Shown: positions 1-11,160 of the stretch, in pieces | Layout: each line of letters starts with the position of its first letter | How positions within the stretch are numbered: position 1 is the first letter of the stretch | Assembly (NCBI GenBank): GCA_014529385.2 | Contig: CM043957.1 | Coordinates: forward strand, 70,381,003-70,445,002 | Direction of reading: 5' to 3' | Source of the DNA: Adiantum capillus-veneris | Taxonomy: Eukaryota; Streptophyta; Polypodiopsida; Polypodiales; Pteridaceae | DNA: 64,000 nucleotides | Position numbers and translations under genes: made by a program | Notes under the pieces: model-generated | Told to the model about the DNA's origin: nothing | What the model saw: only the letters and a program-made list of their open reading frames with translations | Database searches by the model: none

Positions 1-336
1 TCTCTCTCTCTCTCTCTCTCACGCATACACACACACACAAGGAGATGAAGAAGAAGAAGGTGGAGATGGAGCAAGAGCACTCTTCAATTGCACAAATGAG
101 AGAATGAGTGAATTTTAGGTTTAGTTGACTTTTATATGAGCTCACCCCATTCACACTTGGGTGCCCATGCTTAGCCAACTAATCCCTTGAATGTTCCAGT
201 TAGAGTGTGCCTCTCATCAGCGATCACTCTTACCCTTTTCCTATTGGACCGACAAGCCCGGTACCTGACTCTACCAAGTAAATAATACAACGTCCGTTGT
301 AGGTGATAGGGTGTTCGTGAGCCGTGAGGGTTAACA
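1..336 (-). mobile_element. Partial LTR of a gag-only LTR element (family G)
   Basis: The segment begins inside a TC/CA microsatellite and ends in TTAACA at 336. It is closely similar to the right-hand part of the LTRs at 21068-21662 and 29353-29937. Read on the minus strand it starts TGTTAACC, so it is the beginning of a minus-strand LTR. The bases right of 336 are gypsy integrase coding sequence rather than a polypurine tract. This should therefore be the 5' LTR of an element whose body lies left of the window. The duplicated target would be ACTGG (337-341), but the partner copy is outside the window. Confidence 0.85.
129..136 (-). promoter_or_regulatory. TATA box of the family G LTR
   Basis: TATAAAAG on the minus strand lies within the LTR. 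The same motif occurs at the equivalent place in the other family LTRs (21455-21462, 29732-29739 and, on plus, 14325-14332). Conservation across diverged copies supports a real LTR promoter. Confidence 0.6.
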
Positions 337-1335
337 ACTGGCCAGGGATACATGGCTTTGTTCAAGCTTATGTCTTGCATTGCAAAAAATGTCAAGTTAA
401 GAAATCAGAGCGCCTGAAAGCAGGAGGACTTTTACATCCTTTGGAGATTCCAAATGGAAAATGGGAAAGTATCTCTATGGAATTTATTGTGGGTTTACCA
501 ACCACTATACGAGATCAGGACTCGGTATGGGTGGTAGTGGACCGGTTGACTAAACTATGTAAGTTTATTCCAACCAAATCAACGGTTAAGACACCAGAAC
601 TAGCCAAGTTATTTGTGGAAAACCTATATAAGTTGTATGGTTTGCCAAGTAACATTGTCAGTGATCGTGATCCCAAGTTTAACAGTCACTTTTGGAGGGC
701 CGTGTTTAAATGATTGGGTACACAACTAAACCTCAATACAGCCGATCATCCAGAAACTGATGGTCAGACTGAACGAGTTAACCAAGTGCTAGAGGATATG
801 CTAAGAGCATACATTAGTCCGATTGAGAAGAATACTTTTCTATTCTCGAGTTTGCCTACAACAGTGCTAAACATGTCACAACTGGATTTAGTCCTTTTAT
901 GCTCATGTATGGGTTTCAACCTAGGTCACCTGTTACGGTTGGGTTGGCAACCGAAAAGCTCCAACAGGTTAAGGATTTTCTCCAAGACCACATGGATATG
1001 CTGAAACTCGCTCTTCAGAATGTCGACAAGAGAAGGATTGGTATAAGCAGTATGCTAATGAGAAACGCCGGCAAGTTACCTTTGAGGAAGGGGAGGAAGT
1101 ATTTTTACGTGTGCCATAATATTCAAAAAGTTTGAAAACTGGGCCAACACCTAAATTATCTCCCTGATATTGTGGGCCTTTCAAAATACTCAAGCGAGTA
1201 GGTGATCGTGCCTACAAATTACTGCTACATACACATTCTCGTATTCATCTGGTGTTTCATGTAAGTCGTTTACATAAGAGGTTACATGGGGACGACAATG
1301 TCATTGAACAACAGATTTTGGTTGATTTCATTGAT
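337..1335 (+). pseudogene. Ty3/gypsy integrase relic
   Basis: In order, the segment carries the end of the integrase zinc-binding domain (HCKKCQ near 380), the integrase core with GLLHPLEIP, a site reading MEFIVGLP where the first catalytic Asp normally sits, then SDRDPKF and [10 protein letters not shown]. It ends with the post-core region (GPFKILKRVGDRAYKL, then HLVFHVSRLHKR). A TGA at 711-713 and frame changes near 815, 1000 and 1130 break it. The first catalytic position is Glu instead of Asp, and the homology stops near 1333, before any chromodomain. The 5' part of pol is missing because the LTR at 1-336 interrupts it. It acted in DNA integration; this copy is dead. Confidence 0.9.
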
Positions 1336-1338
1336 TTT

Positions 1339-1363
1339 GGCTCCTAGACAAGGGCTAGGAGCC
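1339..1363. repeat. Perfect 9-bp foldback
   Basis: GGCTCCTAG (1339-1347) and CTAGGAGCC (1355-1363) are exact inverted copies with a 7-base loop, just past the end of the integrase homology. A looser second pairing, AGACAAGGG with CCCTTGTCT about 70 bases further on, uses part of the same sequence. No function is assigned. Confidence 0.5.
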
Positions 1364-1499
1364 ATGCTATATAGTGGGTGGTTGGCAGGTGGACTCCTAG
1401 GTTCTAGCTCCCCTTGTCTAACACGGTAGTTGGCCTTGGATGCACCTCACGACAAAACATATGCTCTGTATGTGCTCCAGCTACCATGGCCGTGTAGCT

Positions 1500-1501
<2 letters not shown>

Positions 1502-1587
<86 letters not shown>
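1502..1587. repeat. (TC)n microsatellite
   Basis: About 86 bases of nearly pure TC dinucleotide. No coding sequence is implied. Confidence 0.98.
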
Positions 1588-1592
<5 letters not shown>

Positions 1593-2867
1593 AAAGAGGT
1601 GTAAACAACGTCATTAACATGCGCAAGCTTAAAAAAAGGAAAAAAAGGTACAGTGGATAGGCCTTTGCAACTATGCCGGTTTTGGCATACTTACAAGAGC
1701 CTTGCCATAATAGAACTGAGTTGCTTCACTCAGGAGGCTCAGCTATCCACCCAACTTACTTATAACTGAGCCTTGTGTGACCACGCCCTAAAGTCAGCTT
1801 TCTATAGTTGTTGCTAATCCACGATGTTAGGGGCACCTAGGCCATGGGGCCTTGCCTTTGCTTTTAGAACCACAAAGCCCTTGGAGAACCCACGGTTTTA
1901 CAACTCTTATTTTAAAATTTTATGACTGTAGCAACGCGCGGGTCGCATACTAGTTACTATTAAACACATTAATCTGAAGTTTGAAGGGGTGCCCGCCAAA
2001 AATCGTCAACGTCGACGGGCCAGCTGATAATCTTAAATGTGTTTAAGTTTAAGTCCAAAATGAGGGTCGCACCCTTAAAAATTTGAGATTCATGCATTGG
2101 ACCAAATAATGCAACACCTATTTTACAAGGTTGGAGTTCGAGGCCAACAATGTGCCCATAAACAAAATTGATACCGCTTGCTATAAGTGGTGGACAAATG
2201 CACATTCCAACACATTGCTATCACACCCTTGTAGAGAGCAACAAAGATGGGTCGCCCATAATTGAGAGCAAGTCTCACCTATGATATACATGTGTCTATA
2301 TAAGAAGAAACAAGTGAAAGAATCACGGTGGCTTTCTAAAATAATTAGAACGTGATAAAATCATTAGGTTGAGTTTAAGTAGAATCGGTGTTCAAGAAAG
2401 GAATGCCTCATCTTAGCCTTGAGCTGGTTGAAAATGGAGACTACCTGGTTGCAAACCATGATAAAGGGAAGAAAAACTGGTGAAATATATGAGAAAATAG
2501 TTCAAAAATTCTACAAATTTTAAATTTATGCTAGTATTTCCGGTTCGCTTCTTTGCTAGAAGGAAACTCAATCGACGGCCGCTTAATAAAAGAGACTTTT
2601 CTAAATATTGACTAGAATTAAGTTATAGAATGTAAAAAAAGTCAAGCCATGTGAGGCTGTGAAATGAAATGAAATGTGAAATTAAAAAAACTCATCAATA
2701 TATATTTGTGTGTGTGTGCATCCATAGAATTTACTAGAATTATGCAAGTGAAGTTTCACTTTAACATTCTAAAACAATAGAATGCAAAAATAGTCAAAAC
2801 ACATTAGGATATGTAATGAAAGTGAAATAAACATTTCAAGTAAGTCTCTATCATGCAAACAAACCCC

Positions 2868-2868
<1 letters not shown>
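1588..2868. other. Unclassified AT-rich non-coding DNA
   Basis: No ORF here resembles a known protein. A short motif at 1668-1700 contains the self-complementary pair TATGCC/GGCATA followed by a TACAAGAGCCTTGCC-like string. A related arrangement recurs at 41746-41800, suggesting a small dispersed repeat. Confidence 0.5.

Positions 2869-2898
<30 letters not shown>
2869..2898. repeat. Poly-C tract of 30 bases
   Basis: An uninterrupted run of C that reads as poly-Gly in a spurious minus-strand ORF. The exact length is doubtful because sequencing slips on such runs. Confidence 0.9.
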
Positions 2899-2900
<2 letters not shown>

Positions 2901-3694
2901 AAAAATGAAAGTCTCCTTAACCCAACACAACACTAAGGTTTCTTTTAGAAAGCAAAAATTGCCTATCAAGACCTTACTATAGGCCAACATGAGGCTACAG
3001 AGCAACATAGATTACCAAAAGCAAAACAAAGTCAACATTAACAAATAAATAAATAAATAAATAACAAAACAAAGCAAAACAAATAAATTCAGAAATAAAA
3101 AAGCGCATGCATCTATATCAAACATATTAGGGAGTGGTCATGCGATGCATTTTTATCGGTTGCTTTTTGAAATCACTCTACCTCATGCATGGTCACACAT
3201 GCACTAGCTATTTGCCTTATGCAACTATGCAAGTCTGTTTGTAACTATGCCGCGTACCTCCATCTTTAAGGTATTATCGTTAATTGATGCACGCGTGACG
3301 AGTCTCAATAGGCATTGATGAGATTTATGACACTTCACATATTATCATAAATGGATTTTTGTGATCTTGGTTGGACTTGGGAGAGAGAATTGGCAATCTA
3401 ACTATCTTTTTCATTTTTCTTCTTGTTTAGAGGACCTTAATGCGGGGCTAGAGAAATACATTTCCCTAACCGAAGAAAATAAGAACGAACTTGAAATTCT
3501 CTCGATTTTAGGTCAAAATTTGAATCTTTTCTCGATATTTACACTAAACTTTATGAAAATTTCCCGGTTTTCTTCAAGGCAAGCTCAAAATCTAACCGGA
3601 TTGTATGATTCCAGCCGTTTAGCCGCAGTTTTCTTCTAACACTGCTTGGATGAGACCAAAAAATCTGAATTCTTTCACCAATCTTCTACAAACT
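2899..3694. other. Non-coding DNA with AAAT repeat and a dispersed repeat copy
   Basis: An (AAAT)n run lies at about 3042-3063. At 3565-3600 the string TTTTCTTCAAGGCAAGCT belongs to a dispersed repeat. It recurs at about 43120-43150 on plus, and in reverse at about 4385-4405. A 92-residue ORF at 3361-3639 has no recognisable domain. Confidence 0.5.
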
Positions 3695-3745
3695 CACTCT
3701 TGAGTAAGGAGACCCCCACACGGGAGGTCTCCTTACTCAAGAGTG
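3695..3745. repeat. Perfect 20-bp inverted repeat (foldback)
   Basis: The arm at 3695-3714 (starts CACTCTTGAG) is exactly the reverse complement of 3726-3745, separated by 11 bases. CCC and GGG at the edges of the loop can extend the stem. No U-run follows and no transposon ends are evident. It could be a degenerate MITE core or a small-RNA foldback; the sequence alone does not decide. Confidence 0.8.
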
Positions 3746-6380
3746 TGACTCTTGCTAATCCAAAGCAAGTCCACGCAACTCTAATTACAAGTGAATTTGG
3801 AAAACACATGTCCTTAGGAAAGTTTAACTAGCGTTATACTGTCAGTCATCGCACGACTGACAACGCCAACTACAGACGCTCCCATTGTAACTCCTACATC
3901 GAGTCTTGACACTAGAAGGTCATACATGAGACTCTCAAAGACAGATGATAACTGCATGATATCTATCAGTTAGTCCCTAACACATGTATCAAAGCTTAGT
4001 GCAACCTTTGTCAATCTATTCGTGGAAAGCACCTCAATGCTACGTGCATCCTCTGCATCATCACGACTAATAGTCACATATGGATGTACGTCTCTGTCAT
4101 CCATAGGTGAATCTACATGTGTCCTGGCATCACCATATCAGCCTCTTGCATGAGCATATAAAAAAAACTTTGTATCATCCATCTCTATAATATGAGGCAT
4201 CTCTGTCCTAAGAGGATCCATCTTTTGTGTCCCGCTAGAGCATGACCACTCCAACTTTGCATCTACAAGCATGTCTTGCACAGCAATCTGAACTACTCAT
4301 ACCAGGAGGCTTGTGCTTTGTAGTTGGAGCTGTGATCATGGTATAGTGTAATTTTTAGCGCCTTAAAAGTGGACAATCCCAACCTGCTTGCCTTGAAGAA
4401 AACTAATAGAATTTCACACGTTAAATGTAAATATTGGCAAATGCTTCAAATTGTAACCTAAAAACTAGGATAGCGTGAGGTGTGCTTTTTCTCCGGGTAG
4501 AGAAAATGTTTTTGGGAGCCCTGGTTTGGAGAGACGTGAAAGCCTTCACAAGTCGGTGCTTGGAAAAAGCCATGGTTTAATGTGATGCAATTTATGCCAC
4601 CTTACAAATTCTCTAAGTTTCAAATTTGAAGGTCATAAAACCTACAAAATTTAGATAAAATTAGTGTAAACACCTTCAAATATAGTTAATTTATCTCTCA
4701 CATTTTCCATAAGTAGGTTCTCACAAAAAATCGTATTTTACTATTGAGAAGTTTCTCCGTGTGAGCAGGCCCTAAGCCATGTGCCACATCGGACTAGTCA
4801 AGGGAAGTGTGACGTTGTGACGTGTTTTGGCGGAATGGTGCCGGACACCCCAAAGCCTTTAAGAGATGTTTTTTAATGATTTTTTGGGCCTTATATGTAA
4901 ATAAAGCATGCTTGTACAAAGTTTAGAAAGGCGGTGTGTGCCAGCTGTCTCTACGCATGCGTGCCAGTTGTGTAGGGTACATAGTTTTGCTGTTTTTGTA
5001 CATAGAAGTGTCCAGACTTCAAAGTGTGAGTTAGTGCTTTAAAAATAGGAAGAAAAACTGAGTTTTTATCAGCTTGGGGTCGTGAGTGAGTGGGAGTTTT
5101 CAGCTGTGAAGAAGAAAGCCTCTCTTGCTGCAGTCTGCGGTGGTGCGTGGGGGTTGTGTAGTGGAGGTGCCCGTGTGTGTGTTCGAGGGTCTGGAGCCTT
5201 GATTGGAGAGTGTGTCTCTCATCAAGAAGGCCATGAACATGGGTGGTGACCTCTGCACTTTCACCCCTCTTCTCTCTTTTTGGTGATGGAAGCTACGTGA
5301 AGCGAAGCTCTCTTGTACGCATGTGCCTGCTACTCAGGTTTGGCAGTGAAAGCCCCTTCTTATTGTTGTGAATGGGAGGTTGTTTCCCCATGTTTTCCAT
5401 GGTTTTTTCTGATTTTTTGGCTGATCATCATGATTTTTTGTATAAATCATGATTGGCATGGTTTTTGATGGGTTTGTGTGCATGGTTGGGAGCGACTATG
5501 GAGCCCCTTCTTGCATATGCAAGGGCTGCTGAGATGGTGTGAGGGTATGGTGTTTATGAACAAAAGTGCAGAGATTTTTCTTTGTTTCATTGGTTTGTTT
5601 TCCCAAAATTTAGTGCCTTTTTTGCTTCTTTGACTGCAATTGATCATAGCTAGGGCTATGACAGTATAGAGGGAAGCTAGTCGAGTGTAGGCGGGGTTTT
5701 GTGCATTCAAGGGTGAGTGTGTTTGTGAGTGGAGATCGAATCCTATCCTCTTGTGAGAGCTACTTTAGTTTTCCTCATATATCTTGTGAGTATGGAGGTG
5801 TTATAGAGGCCACCCCCAAATCCTTCACAACGTGTCCAGGACAAGAGGTGAGGAACGTGGGGCGACGTGTCCCGCTTGCTGGCCAGCATCGCGATGACGG
5901 TAGCAGCGGGCTAGCAACTAAAAAACTTTCTTCCAATAACTTGGCAAACCGACATATAAGAAATAGTAGAGGTAAATCGGCTAGATTTGAAGGTTTTTAC
6001 ACTAAATGACTCTAAATTTGTAGGTTTTCTCACCTTCAAATTTAGGGTAATCTTAAATTTTTTAGGTGAGATTACTATTTTCCATAATCGCCCCCTTGGA
6101 TATTTTTAATTCAAAGTGAGATGGATTGTTGTAGACATAACAGATCTACAGCTAGATCCATTAGCCGAAGCGTGGAAATGCAAGTGCTTAGAACTAAAGG
6201 GGAATTGCTAAACCTTCGTGGGTGTTGCTTAACTATTGATGATGAGCTGCCATCATAGGTCCAAGAACTAGGAGAGTTGGTGTGAAGGGGCTTGATGACC
6301 AAGCCAAAAAGGAAAGTCAAGGAGGAGCTAGCCTTGTGAGGAGGTCTTTGATCACCTTACAAGAGGAGTTAGGTAGGTTT
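3746..6380. other. Unclassified non-coding DNA
   Basis: ORFs here are short and unlike known proteins. An inverse copy of the CAAGGCAAGC repeat lies near 4385-4405. The phrase GAAGGTTTTTACACTAAA at 5988-6006, with a nearby AGGTGAGATTAC motif (about 6062-6075), matches a degenerate repeat also present at 45920-47010. Around 5040-5800 the mix of TG-rich sequence and short purine runs resembles the transcribed part of an LTR, but I could not find paired ends. Confidence 0.4.
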
Positions 6381-6449
6381 CCAAATAACAATTCGAACTC
6401 GTGAAGTTTGATCTAGAAACCAAGCACTCTTCCGATTGAGCTACATTTC
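6381..6449 (-). pseudogene. tRNA-like relic (possible tRNA-derived SINE head)
   Basis: On the minus strand, TAGCTCAATCGG matches an A-box except for one position. About 40 bases later GTTCGAATT matches a B-box except its last base. Spacing is tRNA-like and the D-stem GCTC/GAGT can form. The anticodon arm pairs poorly; the loop would read UCU (Arg). This is unlikely to be a functional tRNA. It could be the head of a SINE or a tRNA pseudogene. Confidence 0.4.
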
Positions 6450-6571
6450 TTTCCATTTAACCATGCTTTGTGGTGAAAATTTGAAGCTAGATACTGAAAT
6501 TATATAAAAAAAGATTCTCCAATTGTACTATACCTTTTGACATTTCCCCATGCTTTGTAATTTTGCAAAAG

Positions 6572-6651
<80 letters not shown>

Positions 6652-7448
6652 CTATCACCTTTTCCCAAGGTGAAAGCATTCAAGGTCTTTCTTATCTTGA
6701 GACTTACTACGACGTTCATGAGATTTACTAATGTAGAGAATCTGACTCTTGATGAGCACTAATGTCTAGCCTTCTATTGCTACTGCTAGTGCTTTTGGCC
6801 TTGTGTAGAATGTAGATGCTAGTGTTTTGATTGCTTAAACATGGGCTATACTGAATTAGCAAAGATGCTAAAGATGTTGCTATTGTCGACTAAACGTTGT
6901 GCCAAGGGGTGTCACATAAGGCTTTCAAGCATGTACTGTCAAGTGTCAAGAGATGTCACATGTGGTGTCATAAAATTCAATATCTAACTTTCTCAAATGA
7001 TTTTGTCATCTTAAACTGGCCATTTAACGTGGGAGGATAATGAGAACAAGAGTTAGAATATTAATATATGTTGCTAGGCTTATCTCCATAAAGGAGCAAG
7101 AGGAGAAGAGGAGAGATAGTCTACCGAAGAGAAATGTGAACCCAATGAAGCTTGAAATGACCTTAGGGCAAGCTTCATTAAGCCTCCAAAAGGATGGTAC
7201 TAAAGTCCATTGGGATTGGGATTAATGAGAAAGCCTAATGCCAACTCTAGGTATTTTAGACTATCTAAAATGTTTCCTAAGGTCATCGTGAGACCTAATT
7301 GGGCAAGTGGCACCCTCCACTTGCAAGTGGAGAGCCCTAGATGTAGGAGATGAGAGAGAACACACACACACACAAGAAGTCACCTCTTTCATATAAGGCA
7401 TAAAGGACACATGTTAGGCTCTTAGCTATGTTTCCCACAACCAAGCCT
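6450..7448. other. Non-coding DNA with a (TG)n(GA)n tract
   Basis: The microsatellite at 6576-6649 is TG followed by GA. The rest contains no recognisable gene. The segment 7290-7370 (a CACTTGCAAGTGG-like palindrome and CA repeat) has some LTR-like composition but no partner was found. Confidence 0.45.
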
Positions 7449-7595
7449 GAATCCTATTGAATAGCAAACATGAAGAACCAATGAGAATTAAGCTTTATAT
7501 AAGCAAACTTAAATCTTATTGGATAGCCCACAAAGAGAACCAATAAGAATTGAGCTCCACATGAGCTAGCCTTGATCCCATTGGATAGCTGCACC
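7449..7595 (+). repeat. Imperfect ~62-bp tandem repeat, about 2.3 units
   Basis: Units begin near 7449, 7511 and 7574. Each carries a CCTATTGAATAGC or CTTATTGGATAGC string, and the two full units then have a GAACCAAT(A/G)AG string, so they contain inverted CCAAT/ATTGG pairs. The array abuts the truncated left end of the gag-only element. Confidence 0.75.
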
Positions 7596-7599
7596 CCTT

Positions 7600-9270
7600 G
7601 ACTCTTCAGAGCTATTCCCCTCCGAGGTTAAATTACCTGATGGTAGAAGCCTTGCCGAAGTGCAAGAGGTTGAGCGGTATATCATTGTGGCTAAGGAAAA
7701 TGAAATCGAGAGCTTACATAGGGCAGAGCAAAGGAGAGAGCTAAAAGCGAAAGCCCTTTTGTCAAAATCCATGCCAGGCGAGCAATTGAGTGCTCCTAAA
7801 TTAGCGACCACTAATGGTCAACCCATAGAGAGCCACATTGCATCTAGTTCAAAGGACACCCCTAGCACCTCGATCCTAGATGGAGTGTTCCTAAATGAGA
7901 ATTGGGAGTACGAACTACAAACAAAAACTCTAACCAACCTATACACAGGTCACACCTATCATGTGGGTTGGTTAGATGTCCTACAATCCGCAACGGATGC
8001 GGTGCTACAACAAAGAGTTTGTGAGGTCATCCATAGGGTTATTGAGCTAGAGAGACGGAACAAGGGGATCCACATGCCTTCAACGGGTCTCATGAGATTC
8101 TTGGATACAGGGAAGGCTAAACAACCAACCTTATTGCAAATGGAAACTCCCTCGGTAAGTCTGATGGATTCTCCATATGTTGTTTCGCCAAGGGTCTCAA
8201 TGCAATATGAGCCCACAAATGATAGCTTTACTTTTCCAAGTCTAGCTCATCTTTCCCTTGAGGACACCACAACTACCATGCCTACCCTAGTCATGGGCAT
8301 GCCAAGAAACGTGCCATGGGCCTCTTTTGTTAGTAAAGCACTGCTACATGGTAGCTCAATGCCAACAACAATACCTACAAGTGTGTATCAATCATATGCA
8401 GCTATAGGTCCGCGTACTCATTATAGCTCCTACCCCTCCCATTGTTTCAACAAATTATGCTCCACAACCACAACACCCAAGATCCTATTTCAGTGGGACC
8501 ATACCGGCTAGCATTAGCATGTCACATCCAATGTCTTCTATGCTTAGGGCCACACACCGTACCAAACTTGGAACCCAAGGGCTTCCTATGCACCAAGCCC
8601 AATGCCAATACCTACATGCAGTCTCTGGAGCGCCTTCACCCACGGTGCATGCTCACTTAGGTGACTTGGAAATTGATCGATCTATTGCTGAGAATATGCG
8701 TAACACACTTGATAGGGAGCCTAGAAGTAAGGCAGTACAAATAGCCAAGATCACAAAAAAAATTAGTGGAGATGGGGATGTGAGAAAGCATATCGAAGTG
8801 CTTGAACAAATATGTGATTCCCTAGGAGAACACAATGACCTAAATAAGAGTAATTCTTTAAGCCTAACCTTAAGTGGAAAGGCTGGGGATTGGTATAGAA
8901 CCCTGAGGGTGGAAGAAAAAAACGATTACCCTACTCTTAGGAGATTGTCCTTGAAAGAATACATACGAGAGGGAGTGCTTTGCGGTGTAGCATCTCAGCT
9001 CCAAAAAGCCCAATGAGAGGAAGGAGAGTCCGTGAGAGACTTTATTAGTTGCTTGAAGCGTTTGAATTCTCGTTGTAATCCAAATGAGCGCTTCAATAAT
9101 AACCAATTTCTTGATAGATTCATTAGAGGATTACGACATGAGGATATCTACAATGCCTAGTCATTAGAGGTGTCACCACTTGGGAAGCAATCACCACCAA
9201 TACGATTCAACTCAAGGATAATTTAATGATTCAAGGAGAAAGAGTGTCTATTGAGCATCGGGCCATCATC
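7600..9270 (+). pseudogene. gag: Family G gag, N-terminal and capsid region
   Basis: The Gag precursor would assemble the virus-like particle. The N-terminal part (7660-8511) holds LFxNENWEYELQ-like and HTYHVGWLDVLQS segments and a Pro/Ser/Thr-rich stretch with many MPT/VPT repeats. The capsid-like Retrotrans_gag domain follows (about 8640-9240; KHIEVLEQICDSLGEHNDL, then LSGKAGDWYRTL). Stops at 8509-8511 and 9014-9016, plus frameshifts near 8440 and 9170, interrupt it. The equivalent minus-strand protein spans 26173-28250. Confidence 0.85.
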
Positions 9271-9272
9271 TA

Positions 9273-10684
9273 ATGACCTTAAAGCCTATTGCTAAGGAGA
9301 CAAAGATATCTGATATGACTTTAGCAAATCTCACCAACGCCATTCAAGAGAGTCTTAGAGACAATCACGCTCCACAAAACAACCATATGTATCCAAGAAG
9401 GGAGAAACAATGGTGCTCAATATGCTGTGGACCGCATAGGACCTGTGAATGCCCTACTTTTAGGGTAAAATTCAATGTGAACTGCAATGCCTGTGGGAGG
9501 TATGGTCATCAATCTAAGGATTGCATAGTATTTAAGCGCGCAATGGCCAATAGACCAACCTTAGCATGGACAGGCACACCTCGATTGCTTGCATTGATGC
9601 CGACCCCACCTCTTGAACAAACATCACAACACATGGTCCCTAGGGCCCAAAATGTTGTTCAAACAACACCCTTGCCATCTCCACTGCGATCGCAACCACC
9701 ACATCCGAGAATCACTTCTATGAATCAAGTGGGTTGTGAGTCATCTATTGTTTGTTTGGAAGGCAGTGAGGAAGATATAGACCCTAATATTGCCTATGGA
9801 ATTGATGCACTTGAAGAAAGTCCATAATATTACATGGAGGACTATTGGGGACAAGTCAAACCTGTCTATCAAGTAGCTGCTCTTGCTGCAAGAGGCCAAA
9901 ATATCAATTACACTACCAAGAGACCACCTCTTCAATGCTATGAGTATGGAGGTCCACATCGTGTAGCCGAGTGTCCTATTAGGCTACAAAAGAATGCAAA
10001 CCAATCAAGTGAACACGTCTACAATGCCGATACTCATGTGTTATCGATGTGGCATAGATCATTTGATTACCCATTGTCCGAATAATCCAAAATGCACCGA
10101 AGATCACGCCATTAAACTTGATTGAGGTTACCGAGGAGCCCACACAAAGTACCCCTATGGTACCAGTAAATGTACTCACACGATCGATGCTCCAAAAACA
10201 AAATTATATTATTGAGGAAAGAGACACGACATCAATTGCTCAATCTCAAAAGAAGAAGAAAACACGAAGGAAGAGATCGCAAAAAGCAGCGAAGTCAAAC
10301 CACAGTTCCAAGACCAACATAGGGACTGGTGACGACCCCATATATATGAATGACATTGAAGAGGATTCTGATCCAGGTGAAACCATGGAGACCAAAACGA
10401 CCACTACGAAAGAAACCAACAAGGCAGATCGTCATGAGCCACAATGGCCAGGACCCCAAGAAGAAGATAGGAACTTACCCAGACCCTACAAAGGAGATCG
10501 AGCGAGTCAAGAAATTAAGGAGTTTGGTAGAAGAGACCCAAAGGGATCTAGAGCCACACCTAAGGACCATATAGAGTATGTGAAATCACCCCACAAGGTA
10601 CCATTCGTGTGGAGACTCTTGATGGAGTTGAAACCATTGGATTCCTCAATGGGAAAAAAATTAAAAGATATTATGATCCTTTAA
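9273..10684 (+). pseudogene. gag: Family G gag nucleocapsid with four zinc knuckles
   Basis: Four Cys/His clusters can be read: CSICCGPHRTCEC (about 9417-9455), CNACGRYGHQSKDC (about 9484-9526, canonical CX2CX4HX4C), CYEYGGPHRVAEC (about 9936-9975, second Cys replaced by Tyr) and CYRCGIDHLITHC (about 10040-10078). They would bind the element's RNA. After them comes a highly charged Lys/Arg-rich segment with KKKKTRRKRSQK (about 10250-10285). Stops at 9827 and 10085 split the frame. Most plant gypsy Gags have one knuckle, so four is notable. Confidence 0.8.
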
Positions 10685-11160
10685 GCCAAGAGAAGCTACG
10701 TGCCATCCATCAAAAAAAGGCAGCCAAGGCACAGGCAGAGTTGGAAAAGATACAAGCTCAAGCTGAGGCCAAGGAGCGACAAGAACGCATAAGACGCCAG
10801 TGAGAGGCCAACCTTGGAGTTACACATGCATTCCACGTTGAAACAAAGGATGATTGGTTGGACTTTGACACACCTCTACGATACCCTGTTGAACTAAATA
10901 GTGCCTATGGGAAAGTGCTATATAACGCCTTGTTAGATAGGGGTGCTAAATATAATCTGCTCGTCATATGGAGTGTGGTGCAGTTGGGAAAGCCATCTCT
11001 AACTGAGAGTACTATCCAAGTCAAGGGTGTCAACAAGAAAAAAACTGTATTCTTTGGTACCTGACACACTTCTTTCAGTTATGACTACGGGGTTATAGAT
11101 CAAGACTTTTTGGTCATGCTTGTTGGAACTATGGAAGGTCTTATAAACCTAGGACGCACA
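10600..11160 (+). pseudogene. Family G retropepsin-like relic
   Basis: A short charged coiled segment (10609-10803, many Ala/Gln/Glu) precedes ALLDRGAKYNLL (about 10925-10960), where an aspartic protease would have D-S/T-G. Here the middle residue is Arg. Downstream VQLGKPSLTE and IQVKG fit a retropepsin fold. The minus copy has DGG at the same place and keeps ILGRPFM, the conserved C-terminal protease motif. The segment is frameshifted and inactive here. Confidence 0.6.

Noticed and set aside
1502-1587. CRISPR-like or other spaced repeat arrays anywhere in the window
   Set aside because: All short-period repeats are microsatellites or tandem units without unique regular spacers, and the sequence is clearly eukaryotic.
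2769-3008. Minus-strand 79-codon ORF with poly-Gly
   Set aside because: The poly-Gly is the 30-base C run; flanks have no domain.
5000-5830. A possible solo LTR
   Set aside because: Composition is LTR-like but I could not find TG..CA borders with a target duplication or a second copy in the window.
6381-6449. A functional tRNA-Arg(UCU) gene
   Set aside because: The anticodon stem has several mismatches and both promoter boxes carry a change; retained only as a relic.
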